Below, in pieces: positions 12,756 through 22,781 of a stretch of 64,000 nt of DNA (the first letter of the stretch is position 1; each line of letters opens with the position of its first letter). The notes beneath the pieces were generated by a model. That model worked only from the letters and a program-made list of their open reading frames with translations. It had not been told where the DNA came from and did no database searches. The stretch spans positions 14,714,982 through 14,778,981 of the forward strand of contig NC_045134.1 in assembly GCF_007655135.1 (NCBI RefSeq), read 5' to 3'. Origin of the DNA: Punica granatum (lineage: Eukaryota > Streptophyta > Magnoliopsida > Myrtales > Lythraceae). The position numbers and the translations under genes were made by a program.

Positions 12756-15700
12756 TGTCAGCACCTAATTTCGGTCCATCGGCTCCGAGAGGGGCAAATT
12801 TGTCATTTCCCAATTTATCACCTTTTCTCAAAAAAAATTATTATTATTTTTAATTAAATTAAATATGTATTTTTAAAATTAAAAAAAAAAAGAGAAAAGA
12901 AAAGAAAAGAAAAGAAAAGAGTCGGGCAGGGCCGGGCAGCGTTGACCGGCTGCCCGTGACCCGCCGGCCCTAATTTTAAAAAAAAATAAAAAACAAAGAT
13001 TCGGGCAGGCCGGGCAGGGGCCGGGTAGCGCTCGCCGGCTGCCCGCGATCCCCGACCTGCCCAGAACAGGAAATCGCGGATTTCCGCGATTTCCTCCCCA
13101 AATTTGTCAAAATCTCAACCAAAAATTGCAATTAAAGGGGGGGAAATCGAATTCAGCAAGGGGGGAACAGAACCCAGTGAAAGAAATCGCGAAATTCCTC
13201 TCGGATTGGGAGAATTTTGCAAATCAGAGCCCGATTGGAACCGCGCCAGAAAACCGTGAAATCTCCGCAATCCCGACCGTTCCGGCCACCGGTGAAGCCC
13301 AGATCGGAACCGGCGTCTCCAGGGCGGCGCTCAGACCCCTCACCCGATCCTTTTCGCGTCGTCGTCGCGGTGTCCAACAGCCGGAACCGCCGCTCGCAGC
13401 CGATCGGCGCCGCCAGCACCACCCTCCTCCGGAGCTCCTCACTGACGGGCTTCGGCCCATTATTTCTCTGTTGTAGGACCAGCCCAGTCGGCCCAGTCCG
13501 CCAACCTCGGCTCAGCTATTCTTCCGCAGCCCAAGCCTTCGTCCGGCCCGAGTTGCTCCAGACCAGCCCACTCCTTTCAGGCGGTTTCTCCTTCGGACCG
13601 GCCGACCGATCCGATCCGATCCGACCCGTTCATCCGGTAGCTTTCGTATATTACAGAAACGCCCCCAAACTTTTGGGTTAGGTAAAATCTCAACTTAGCG
13701 GCATGTTTAGGGCTTTATATTAAATATCACGCTTGCTTGAATGATGATGACATGAAATAATTGCTTGTTGGTTGCATAGATTATCAAAATTATGCCGAAT
13801 CCGATTATTCTAACTTTCTAATTTGTTCCATTCTAGTCCTGCAATGAATTTTCATGTTTTTCAATCCTGCCTAAATTCCCAAATCAATTTTAAACCAGTC
13901 CCATGACATTTTCGATACTTTCATCACGTCCCTAATTTTTTCAGAATCAAATACTGCTCCAGCAAACTTTTGCATTTGTTTCAATTCAGTCCCTGGAGCA
14001 TTTATTAATTTTTTAAAATCAGCCCTAAATTTCAAAATTCATTTCAAACATACTCTGGGCTATTTCATTATTTCTAGCACATCCTCCGAATTTTTCAGAA
14101 TTTAAAATCACCCCGGTAAACTTTTCAATTTGTTTCAATTTTGTCCCTGCAACATTTATTCATTTTAAAACCAGCCCTGAATTTCAAAAAATTAATTTTA
14201 AATAAACCCTAGCCCATTTTATACTTTCCCGAACATTCTCCAAATTTTATAGAATTTAGAAAAATCATTCTCCAAATTGTTTGATTTGTTTCAGTTTAGT
14301 CCTTGAGACATTTTTCCGTTACTTTATCAGTCTTTATTATTCTACATTATGTTGTTCGATCTTTATGCAAATTTTTCGAGATGACTGGAAATTAGAGTTT
14401 ATCGGGCGATCTATTATTGATCGTTTCGACGGCTTGAAACCCAAAAAAAAATAAAATAAAGCATTCAGCAGATTTTAATTAAACTTAATGATTTCACCAA
14501 TCGGGTAAACGGGACGTTCATTTGACTAATTAATTCACTCGACCTTAATAATTTTGCACGAATTGGTAATTAATCGGAAATACGCGTCGATAAATTGCAA
14601 ATACGTGTTGACGCCTTCTTTTCAAAATTCGCAAATTTCATACTAAAATCTGAGACTCATGATCCGATGTGACATGGACGTCTGGGAAGAACTTGCATGT
14701 TTTGACTCGAGGCCTCCTAATTTTAGGTAACTCAAGTCGGGGTGTAGAAGTTCTTTTTAGATCACTTCCGGATAGATTGATCGTTTCTTTGACTTTTTGG
14801 GGTTCTCGCATAACCCTAGAAGAATCAGGGAATCAGTCAACGCCGGTCACAGGCCGAGGTGACCCGCATTGCGTAGTCTCTCTCTTTTCAAAAATAAATT
14901 TTCTATACAAAGGCAAAAAAGGCGTATTTACAATTTATTGTTATCTATGCATGATCTTGGGTAGTTAGATCGGGAATAACGGTTTAAGATACCAACATTT
15001 GACTTAATCGTATACTCGGCCTAATAGAAAACAGAATGAGGATAGCGGGCTAGGCACTAGGCTGTAGAATTCTCGTGTCAAAATCCACATTCTATAATAA
15101 CCTATCATAATCAAAGTGTCACGATACATAACATTTTAAAATCAACCCACACATTCGAGACTTGATCACGGACACACACAGTCTGTCAGGTCCGGTAAAT
15201 GATGCTGAATGCTACATGCCATTCCCCTCTTGCTTTTTGCTTGTTTTAGGGTAGGATTTGTATGCCAAGATACCTCGGTTAATAATCAATTAATCCACGT
15301 AAATTTGGTGATAACAAAACCCCATTGATTGTTTATTTGAGCTTGCTTGTTACATCTTTTGCACTTGATTATTATGCGGATCGAGCCCGATCCTTTAGGA
15401 CTCGATTCACATTGGGTCCAACGCCCATAACCGTCGATCACGGGGTCCAATGCCCTTATACACCGAGTGCGCACTTTAATTTCAATTTCAGTCTTTTCAA
15501 ACCACACGGTGAGCACAAGTGGAATAATGACCGAATGCGAACCAACCGGGATCCAATTGTTATAATTTGTATTTCATTTATTTGAGAGAACAATGTGAGG
15601 ATTTATATTGTATGTTTATTCATGTAAGAGTCCCGGTCGGAGAGCAGACGGTCGGAGTGTTTCTTCGAATTTACGGTGTCAAAACGCGTAAGATGAGCGG

Positions 15701-16030
15701 AACTTAATTAAGCGATAATTAAATAAAATGGCAAGCCTAGACAAGCTAGAGTACCGATAAGGCATGCGAGATATAGGCTCGCATGTAACAGAACCCCCGA
15801 ATTCGGAACCTTGGGTTTCGCAGACCATATGCCTTAGAATTTAGGTGTACTCCGTACCCCTAGACCTGGGTAACTTGCCGGCCCTCGACCTTCGAGTCAT
15901 AAAATGGTAAGTGACGACTCCTTCTCACGTGCGTCCGCCGCGTGTCCCCGGGAAGATGGATACTCCCAAGCCGCGTTGCATTTAGGCGCGCGCATGCGGG
16001 CCCCGACGAGACGAAATTCGGGTGCGCACA
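12756..16030 (+). repeat. 5' LTR (3275 bp)
   Basis: It is paired with 22782-26037. Over 300 bases compared by eye (14641-14940 against the matching part of the 3' LTR) I counted five differences, all transitions. The first kilobase includes repeated GGGCAGGCCGGGCAG-type GC-rich text and open but featureless frames in several phases. These are not genes, since they recur in the 3' LTR and show no domain. No coding sequence is recognised. Confidence 0.92.
13821..14320 (+). repeat. Degenerate 155-bp tandem repeat in the LTR
   Basis: The phrase atttgtt followed by a caattcagtcc-like sequence recurs at 13821, 13974, 14128 and 14284, a period of 153-156 bases. Each unit also carries an aaaccagccc-like and a tttcagaat-like block. 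The same array is in the 3' LTR at about 23828-24327. Confidence 0.75.
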
Positions 16031-16033
16031 GCT

Positions 16034-16052
16034 TGGCGACTCCACTGGGGAC
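16034..16052 (+). other. Primer binding site of the large element
   Basis: TGGCGACTCCACTGGGGAC lies three bases after the 5' LTR. This is the primer site commonly seen in Tat/Ogre-type elements and usually assigned to a tRNA-Arg 3' end. Confidence 0.85.
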
Positions 16053-16582
16053 ACTTAGAGGGTTCGGGCTCGTTTCTGCTTGCTTTGTTTGCTTGTTTAT
16101 TTATCGCTTTCCGCAATTTTTCGCTTATCTACTTTATGCATTTTTATTTCCCGCACGCGCATTGCATAACATACTAGCTTCTAGGTACCTATGGGTCGCG
16201 TCCCACGACCGGTAATAGGAGCATAGGTTAGATAGGGGTTCGAAGTAGGGGTACGGCGCGCAGTTCGACTGTCGCTTAGGCCTTGAAAAGAATCCCGCTC
16301 GATTTCAAGGAATTGACACCCTTGAGTCGTGGGCCCCCATCCCTAGGTAGCACGGTCCTTGTAGTGCCAAAACCATGCATACTGCAGGAGCTCCACGCCA
16401 TATTCCAACCCGACTTCAGTAACAATCCATCGAGTCGGCCTGCGCGCCATTTGAGTCCTTTTCTGTTTTCGAGAGAGATGTACATTGTATACATTAAGCC
16501 GTGGGCATCTATTTTCTGTACTCATGCATCATCTAATTTCAAAATTAGGCGTCATTTATATTAACTAGTCATAAATCCGAAT

Positions 16583-16804
16583 ATGGCCATCCAAGCCGAG
16601 CTTACTCATCTCAGAGCCGAAAGAGATCGTCTTTGTTAAGAAGTCGCAGAGAAGGACGAGCAACTTGTTGATCAGCGCCAACTACAGAGAGAGCTCGCCC
16701 AGGCCCGCGCCCAACTGCAGAGGCGTGATCAGGAGTTGGCGCAAACGAACGCAGCTTTGGAAAGGTCCAGGAAGAGGGCCCGTGGAGGTCCACGCACATC
16801 CTAG
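16583..16804 (+). pseudogene. Small coiled-coil frame with one in-frame stop
   Basis: From the ATG at 16583 the frame gives MAIQAELTHLRAERDRLC, then TAA at 16637, then continues in phase as EVAEKDEQLVDQRQLQRELA and further Gln/Glu/Arg-rich heptads to a stop at 16802. The total is 73 sense positions including the stop. Text of this kind occurs near gag in Tat-type elements. It is the only protein-like remnant in the interior of this element. Confidence 0.5.
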
Positions 16805-17521
16805 GATAGACACCTCTACCAGGCCCTCACCTGGATCCGGTCCTTTCCATGGCGACGGTCGCTTGCACCTCGGGCACGTTAGAAGACCGATTTAGGACTA
16901 TCTTTTGAAAATTTGTATTGCACTTTGAACCATTCGGAGTTAATACGAATGACGGCATTAGTTTTGAAAAACTCACGCATCGCATGCATCGTAATCATTT
17001 ACTGTTTTGTATACTAGCTAACATCTCACCATATAAGTGAGTGAAGACCTTCTTCGCAGAGAGTATCATCGCGTGATCAGATGCACATCTCTTCGCAAGA
17101 CCCTGTGCATCTACTAACGGCTAAGCGCGCATCACACATGTCCAAGCATGTTCACATCAACTCATACACGCATGCTCAGCGCATCAATGCATGTCCCTTG
17201 GTGTGCTCGCACGACGCCTACCAGGCCAGTTCGCTTCCCTACACTCTTACATTGAAATCTTGAACAGTTTATCCTCTTTCATTGTTTTCTTTTCCCATTG
17301 CAGGAAATTTTCAACAAGAAGACAGCCTGAATATTGAGCGACCACACTTGATACAACAAATGTCTCTCATCCAGCTCCTTGGGATTTCAATACTAAGTCC
17401 CCATCCTTGCTCCACAAAGCAAGACTGCAAGAAAAATCAGAGTCACCGCTTTGCAGTGCCCTGCACTGTTCCTCAGCATTGACATTTCCTTTCGCATCTC
17501 ATGCACTTTCTTATCGAGCAC

Positions 17522-17870
17522 GCATTTACTGCATTGGTTCCGGCCCTATATCGAGCTTTGGCCCTGCATCGTGCTCCGACCCCGCATTTACTGCAGCGGG
17601 CTTCGGCCCTGCATCGGGTTCTGACCCCGCTTTTTGCTGCATCGGGCTTTTGGGCCCGCTTTTGGGTTTTGGCCCCGTATCGGGCTTCGACCCCACTTTT
17701 GGCGACCCCACTTTTGGGCTTCGGCCCCTCATCGGGTTTCGGCCCCATATCGGGCCTCGGTCTTGCATTTACTGCTTTCGGGCCCCGGCCCAGCATTTAC
17801 TGCTTTTGGGTTCCGGCCCAGCACTTATTACATTTAGGTTTTGACACCTCGCATCTACTGCTTTCAGGCT
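17522..17870 (+). repeat. GC-rich hairpin array with UUCG-type loops
   Basis: Roughly a dozen short units combine a small inverted repeat with a spacer such as gcatttactgc (17522, 17584, 17765, 17793) or gcatctactgc (17851). Perfect GGGC-TTCG-GCCC units lie at 17598-17609 and 17716-17727. GGGT-TCTG-ACCC is at 17616-17627, GGGC-CCCG-GCCC at 17780-17791, and AGGT...ACCT at 17836-17849. Units between them pair with G-T wobbles or mismatches. Open frames across this block in several phases are by-products of the repeat. Confidence 0.7.
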
Positions 17871-20821
17871 CATCTGAAATCCAAATCGACTTGGATTAAA
17901 ATTCACCCAAGCGATACTTCGAGGAGCAAGTCTAATCCTTTCGCTGCAAAGACCGGAAGTGACAGCTCCACAAGCAGAGCATGACCCAACTCCCGATCGT
18001 AGGAGATACCAGCACGATCATGCCTTTGATCAAAGAATGGATCTCATTCACCTCTGTTGTGGTCACTGATTGAATACGGGGGCAACATCCGCAGTCTTCT
18101 TTAAACTCTCTTCTACTTTAAGTTAAATACATTCCCACAAATGGGCTCTCGACATGAACAAATCCCTCAATGGAGCATTAAGACAGTTTTTGCGACGCCC
18201 TATTAGTGCTGTTGGGCTTGTTCGACTCGCCTGTCCTCATGGGACTCGACTCCTCGAGCCTTCCCTAGGACGACTGCGCATGCTTACTCGCAACTAGGGA
18301 AAATATGCTCATGTGACTTTAGTCACGGTCTAACCACTCCAGAGTAGTGATGACTAGATTCCCAGAAACAAATGTCACCTACACGTGGCACCCCATGGGT
18401 TGCGCGCGGGACAAAAAGGGATTTTCCTATGGGACCACCTCATATTTCTTACCACATATTCCCCGCATAATCGCCTAATACATTGTCTTCTTTGTCACCC
18501 TTCACAGGGGCACATTGACCACAGGCGAAGAGCGATGTACGAGTTCACGCTTCCTTAAGAACTTGTCTCGGACCCTTTCCTTATACTTTGACGAGGGAGG
18601 TATCCGACGATGAGGTACCCCCTATGAAGTCGAAAACAAGGACAATCGAGCGAATCACTCAGCATTGATGCAACCGTCTTCCTCAAACATCCAGTGGCTT
18701 CAACAGCGTGCACCCTATAAGAGGCACGCGCTGTAGAGAACAACAAGAGATGATCGGAGACATCACACCAGGCGCCTACCACGGGCCACTTCAACAAATG
18801 AAGACCGGGGCATCCTTGTTCAACATTCGCGCCGAGACAATCTCGGTTCCCTATTCCACATGGGGCAATTTGACATTTTCTTTTCCTAGACAACAGGGGA
18901 AATTCACATGTAATGCTTGCAAGGGCAAATGACACGGAGTTCGACTTCCGAGTACGCGAGAATCAAACTTCCAAGAAAGTCAGTCCTCACAAAATAGGGC
19001 TAGTAACACACAACAAGTCTCCACGAGGCGAAGCACACCAAAGCGGCCTCGGCAATGCGAAATCGTGGAGTTTCAAACAAAGACACGGGGCACAAAACAA
19101 ACCCCAACTACAAGAGAAAAACATAGCGGAAAGAAGCGGAAAAACCCGCCAATGAAGAGAGAGAGAAAAGACGCGGGAAAAACCCGCCAATGAACAAAAC
19201 AAGGCACCGCCGAGATATAAAACTCCGCCACCACCAATTCGAAGAAGAAATTAACAAACCTCGACAAAAGGGAGAGCAGCAGACGCAACTCCTCGACGGA
19301 GATAGAACACAACGCACTCGGAGGTCGAATTCTTCGAACCCTTCGCCCTTGCAAGCTCGAGAGACAAAAGAATCGAGCCCGCTAGGTCGAAAACCCCTTG
19401 GGGCGACCTAGGCAAAAGCTAGGGCAAGAGAGAGGCACGACTGAAAATCCCGAGGCGGGCAGTCGTGGCAAAAGGAGAGCTAATCCCCTTTAGGTTGAGA
19501 GGTGCGGCCTCGAGGTGGGTGACCGTAGCAAAAGGAGAGCAAAATGAGAGATAGATAAAATTGAGCCCCAAGTCTCTCACACATCGTGCGGACTAGGGAT
19601 CCTCAACGAAAGGGGCCAGATTATCTACTCCAACATGATCCTCGATCAGCCCTCCAACATAGCTCAACCGTCCAGCGTGGATTCCTCCTCAAGCACAGTG
19701 GGCAAACCGAGTATGCTATCCAAGCAGTTTGATACAGCCTACACAACAGAAGAATATAGGAAAAAGGGTACATCTCGCTACAGGCGTGAACTCGTGTATC
19801 CTTTTAGCCTGGGGCAACGCGTTCCCCTCAAGCTTTCTCTTTTCTGTTTGTCTTTGCATAACTCTAGAATGGGTCACAGCCACCTTTCAACAGGCTACCA
19901 CAAAGCCGAAATCCCAGACATTCTTTTCTGAGGTCTAGTCATAGCATTCTGGAAATGGTCAGACCGAGCTTGATCAAATCTAGGAAAAAATCCCCACGCG
20001 GGTCACAAGCGCAGCTACCCTACGGTACCTTGACGAGAAGGGTCCTGAGCCGACGGGCGCGTCGAATAATCGACAGAGCCGCTAGGGTATCATTAAGAAT
20101 GTCTCAATATGCTCGTACATGGCCAACAAGAGCCTTGGAGGCCTCGCATTGAGGCCTTCGAAAGTGGGATCTCATTCGCATCGCCAAAGCAAGAACTCTC
20201 TACGGGTTGCCCAGGCGACCAGAAACTGAAGAACATGCGTCGCGAACACACCCTTTTACCTATACTTATACATTGTTAGTAACCCCATGACTTACTGATA
20301 ATGCCAGAATCACAGGTACAGCAAAGGTAAGAACTACGGCAGACTCTGATCCCCGGTCCAAGAGGGTACGTAGGCGCTCTCAGAACTCGAGTCCCGCATC
20401 GCAAGACGCCGGTTCATAGCAAATGAACAACCGCCCAACCGGCGAACGAGCAACCGCCCCAGGCAGGCAACGAGCAACCGCCTCGTAAGCAAAAGTCACA
20501 ATGGCGAGACCGGGGCATTCCCAGCAAGCAATCACTTCAGCGGCGAGACCAGCTGCCAGCAAGAGTAACAAACAATCAATCCAACAGCAGGGTCGGCTTC
20601 TGACAAATCAGACGCATAACTGCCCGAGGGGCAAAGCGGGCCTCCAGCAAAGCACAACCACCCCGGCGGCAATACAAGCCACGTCTACCACTGCACCATT
20701 CCGATCAAGCCATGACCTAATGCCAAGCGCCCCTCTTCGGCGCCCCGCGCCATTCCCGGACACTAGTTGTTGCTTCTACATTCCCTGCATTTTCGCATCA
20801 TGCCCACCGTTACTGCATTTC
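17871..20821 (+). other. Non-coding interior of the large retrotransposon
   Basis: About 2.9 kb with no protein family recognised on either strand. A 60-bp direct duplication ending in gcaaaaggagagc lies at about 19451-19540. The phrase gggtacgtaggcgctc near 20366 resembles a conserved phrase found after pol in Tat-type elements, which suggests this is remnant 3' untranslated sequence. Confidence 0.5.
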
Positions 20822-22600
20822 GGACTTCGTGTCCATCTTTACCGCTTTTCGGACTTCGCGTCCAGGACTTCGTGTCCACATTTACTGCTTTTCGGACTTC
20901 GCGTCCAGGACTTCGTGTCCATCTTTACCGCTTTTCGGACTTCGCGTCCAGGACTTCGTGTCCATCTTTACTGCTTTTCGGACTTCGCGTCCAGGACTTC
21001 CTGTCCATCTTTACTGCTTTTCGGACTTCGCGTCCAGGACTTCCTGTCCATCTTTACTGCTTTTCGGACTTCGCGTCCAGGACTTCCTGTCCACATTTAC
21101 TGCTTTTCGGACTTCGCGTCCAGGACTTCGTGTCCATCTTTACTGCTTTTCGGACTTCGCGTCCAGGACTTCGTGTCCATCTTTACTGCTTTTCTTCGTG
21201 TCCATCTTTACCGCTTTCCGAACTTCGTGTCCGCATTAATTCATTTTGGACTTCGCGTCCGCATCTATTGCATTTTGGACTTCGTGTCTACATTCATTGC
21301 ATTCCGGACTTCGTGTCCGTGTCTATTGCATTCCGGATTTCTTGTCCTCATTTACTGCTTTCCGGACTTCGTGTCCGCATTCATTGCATTTTGGACTTCG
21401 CGTCCGCATCTACTGCATTTTGGACTTTGTGTCCACATTCATTGCATTTCGGACTTCGTGTCCCCATCTACTGCATTTCGGACTTTGTGTCCGCATTCGC
21501 TTTTCGGACTTCGAGTCCAGGACTTCGTGTCCGCATTCGCTTTTCGGACTTCGCGTCCAGGACTTCGTATCCATCTTTACTGCTTTTCGGACTTCGCGTC
21601 CAGGACTTCGTGTCCACATTTATCGCTTTTCAGACTTCGCGTCCAGGACTTCTTGTCCATCTTTATCGCTTTTCGGACTTCGCGTCCAGGACTTCGTGTC
21701 CATCTTTATCACTTTTCGGACTTCACGTCCAGGACTTCGTGTCCACATTTACTGCTTTTCGGACTTCGCATCCAGGACTTCGTGTCCATCTTTATCGCTT
21801 TTCGGACTTCGCGTCCAGGACTTCGTGTCCATCTTTGCCGCTTTTCGGACTTCGCGTCCAGGACTTCGTGTCCATCTTTGCCGCTTTTCGGACTTCGCGT
21901 CCAGGACTTCGTGTCCATCTTTGCCGCTTTTCGGACTTCGAGTCCAGGACTTCGTGTCCATCTTTGCCGCTTTTCGAACTTCGCGTCCAGGACTTCGTAT
22001 CCATCTTTGCCGCTTTTCAGACTTCGCGTCCAGGACTTCGTGTCCATCTTTACCGCTTTTCGGACTTCGTGTCCATCTTTACCGCTTTCCGAACTTCGTG
22101 TCCGTGTATACTGCATTCCGGACTTCTTGTCCTCATTTACTGCTTTCCGGACTTCGTGTCCGCATTCATTGCATTTTGGACTTTGCGTCCGCATCTATTG
22201 CATTTTGGACTTCGTGTCCACATTCATTGCATTCCGGACTTCGTGTCCGAGTCTACTGCAATCCAGACTTCGTGTCTTCATTTACTGATTTCCGGACTTC
22301 GTGTCCGCATTCACTGCATTTTGGACTTCGCATCCGCATCTATTGCATTCTGGACTTCGTGTCCCCATTCATTGCATTCCGGACTTCGTGTCCGAGTCTA
22401 CTGCATTCCGGACTTCGTGTCATCATTTACTGCTTTCCGGACTTCATGTCCGCATTCACTGCATTTTGGACTTCGCGTCCGCATCTATTGCATTTTGGAC
22501 TTCGTGTCCACATTCATTGCATTCCAGATTTCGTGTCCACATTCATTGCATTCCGGATTTCGTGTCCGCATTTACTACTTTTTGGACTTCGTGTCTCACT
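20822..22600 (+). repeat. Hairpin minisatellite of 43-bp and 29-bp units
   Basis: The basic unit is a 13-base hairpin (ggac, five-base loop ttcgc or ttcgt, gtcc) plus a 16-base spacer, 29 bp in all. A second form adds one base and another 13-base hairpin, giving 43 bp. Blocks alternate: 43-mers at about 20848-21193, 29-mers at 21194-21497, 43-mers at 21498-22057, 29-mers at 22058-22600. The last block has a five-unit, 145-bp higher-order period (22134, 22279, 22424). The block start recurs 871 bp later (21211 and 22082). Open frames of 460-620 codons cover it in all three forward phases and are repeat artefacts. Confidence 0.92.
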
Positions 22601-22767
22601 TAATGTCTTTCAAGTATGCGTCCACAGTTACTAATTTATGATTTTTTACTATTTTTGCAACAGACCCACATATTAGCAAAAACGAGGAGAATTGCCAAAC
22701 GGTCGCCATGACCAAACAAGGTGCTTCTAATAGTCTTTGGCTGCATCCTCTATCCGAGCACGCAACC

Positions 22768-22780
22768 AAAGAGGGGCAAG
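22768..22780 (+). other. Polypurine tract of the large element
   Basis: AAAGAGGGGCAAG ends one base before the 3' LTR start, the expected second-strand priming site. Confidence 0.8.
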
Positions 22781-22781
22781 C

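Noticed and set aside
13126..13681. Arg/Pro-rich frames in the 5' LTR (and 23133-23691 in the 3' LTR)
   Set aside because: GC-rich LTR sequence keeps several phases open. No family match, and the frames on the opposite strand are equally long.
17284..17305. Splice acceptor inside the large retrotransposon
   Set aside because: TTTTCCCATTGCAG looks like a good acceptor and Ogre elements can contain an intron, but there is no coding sequence or donor to support it here.
17407..17899. Pro/Gly-rich frames of 107-145 codons on both strands
   Set aside because: They cover the GC-rich hairpin array in several phases and strands and reflect its repeat structure.
20822..22600. CRISPR-like array
   Set aside because: Repeats and spacers are both repetitive and the host is a plant. 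It is a minisatellite inside a retrotransposon.
20501..22641. Open frames of 595, 624 and 462 codons
   Set aside because: They overlap in three phases and encode the same cyclic peptide, because a stop-free 43/29-bp repeat keeps every phase open. No domain or plausible composition.
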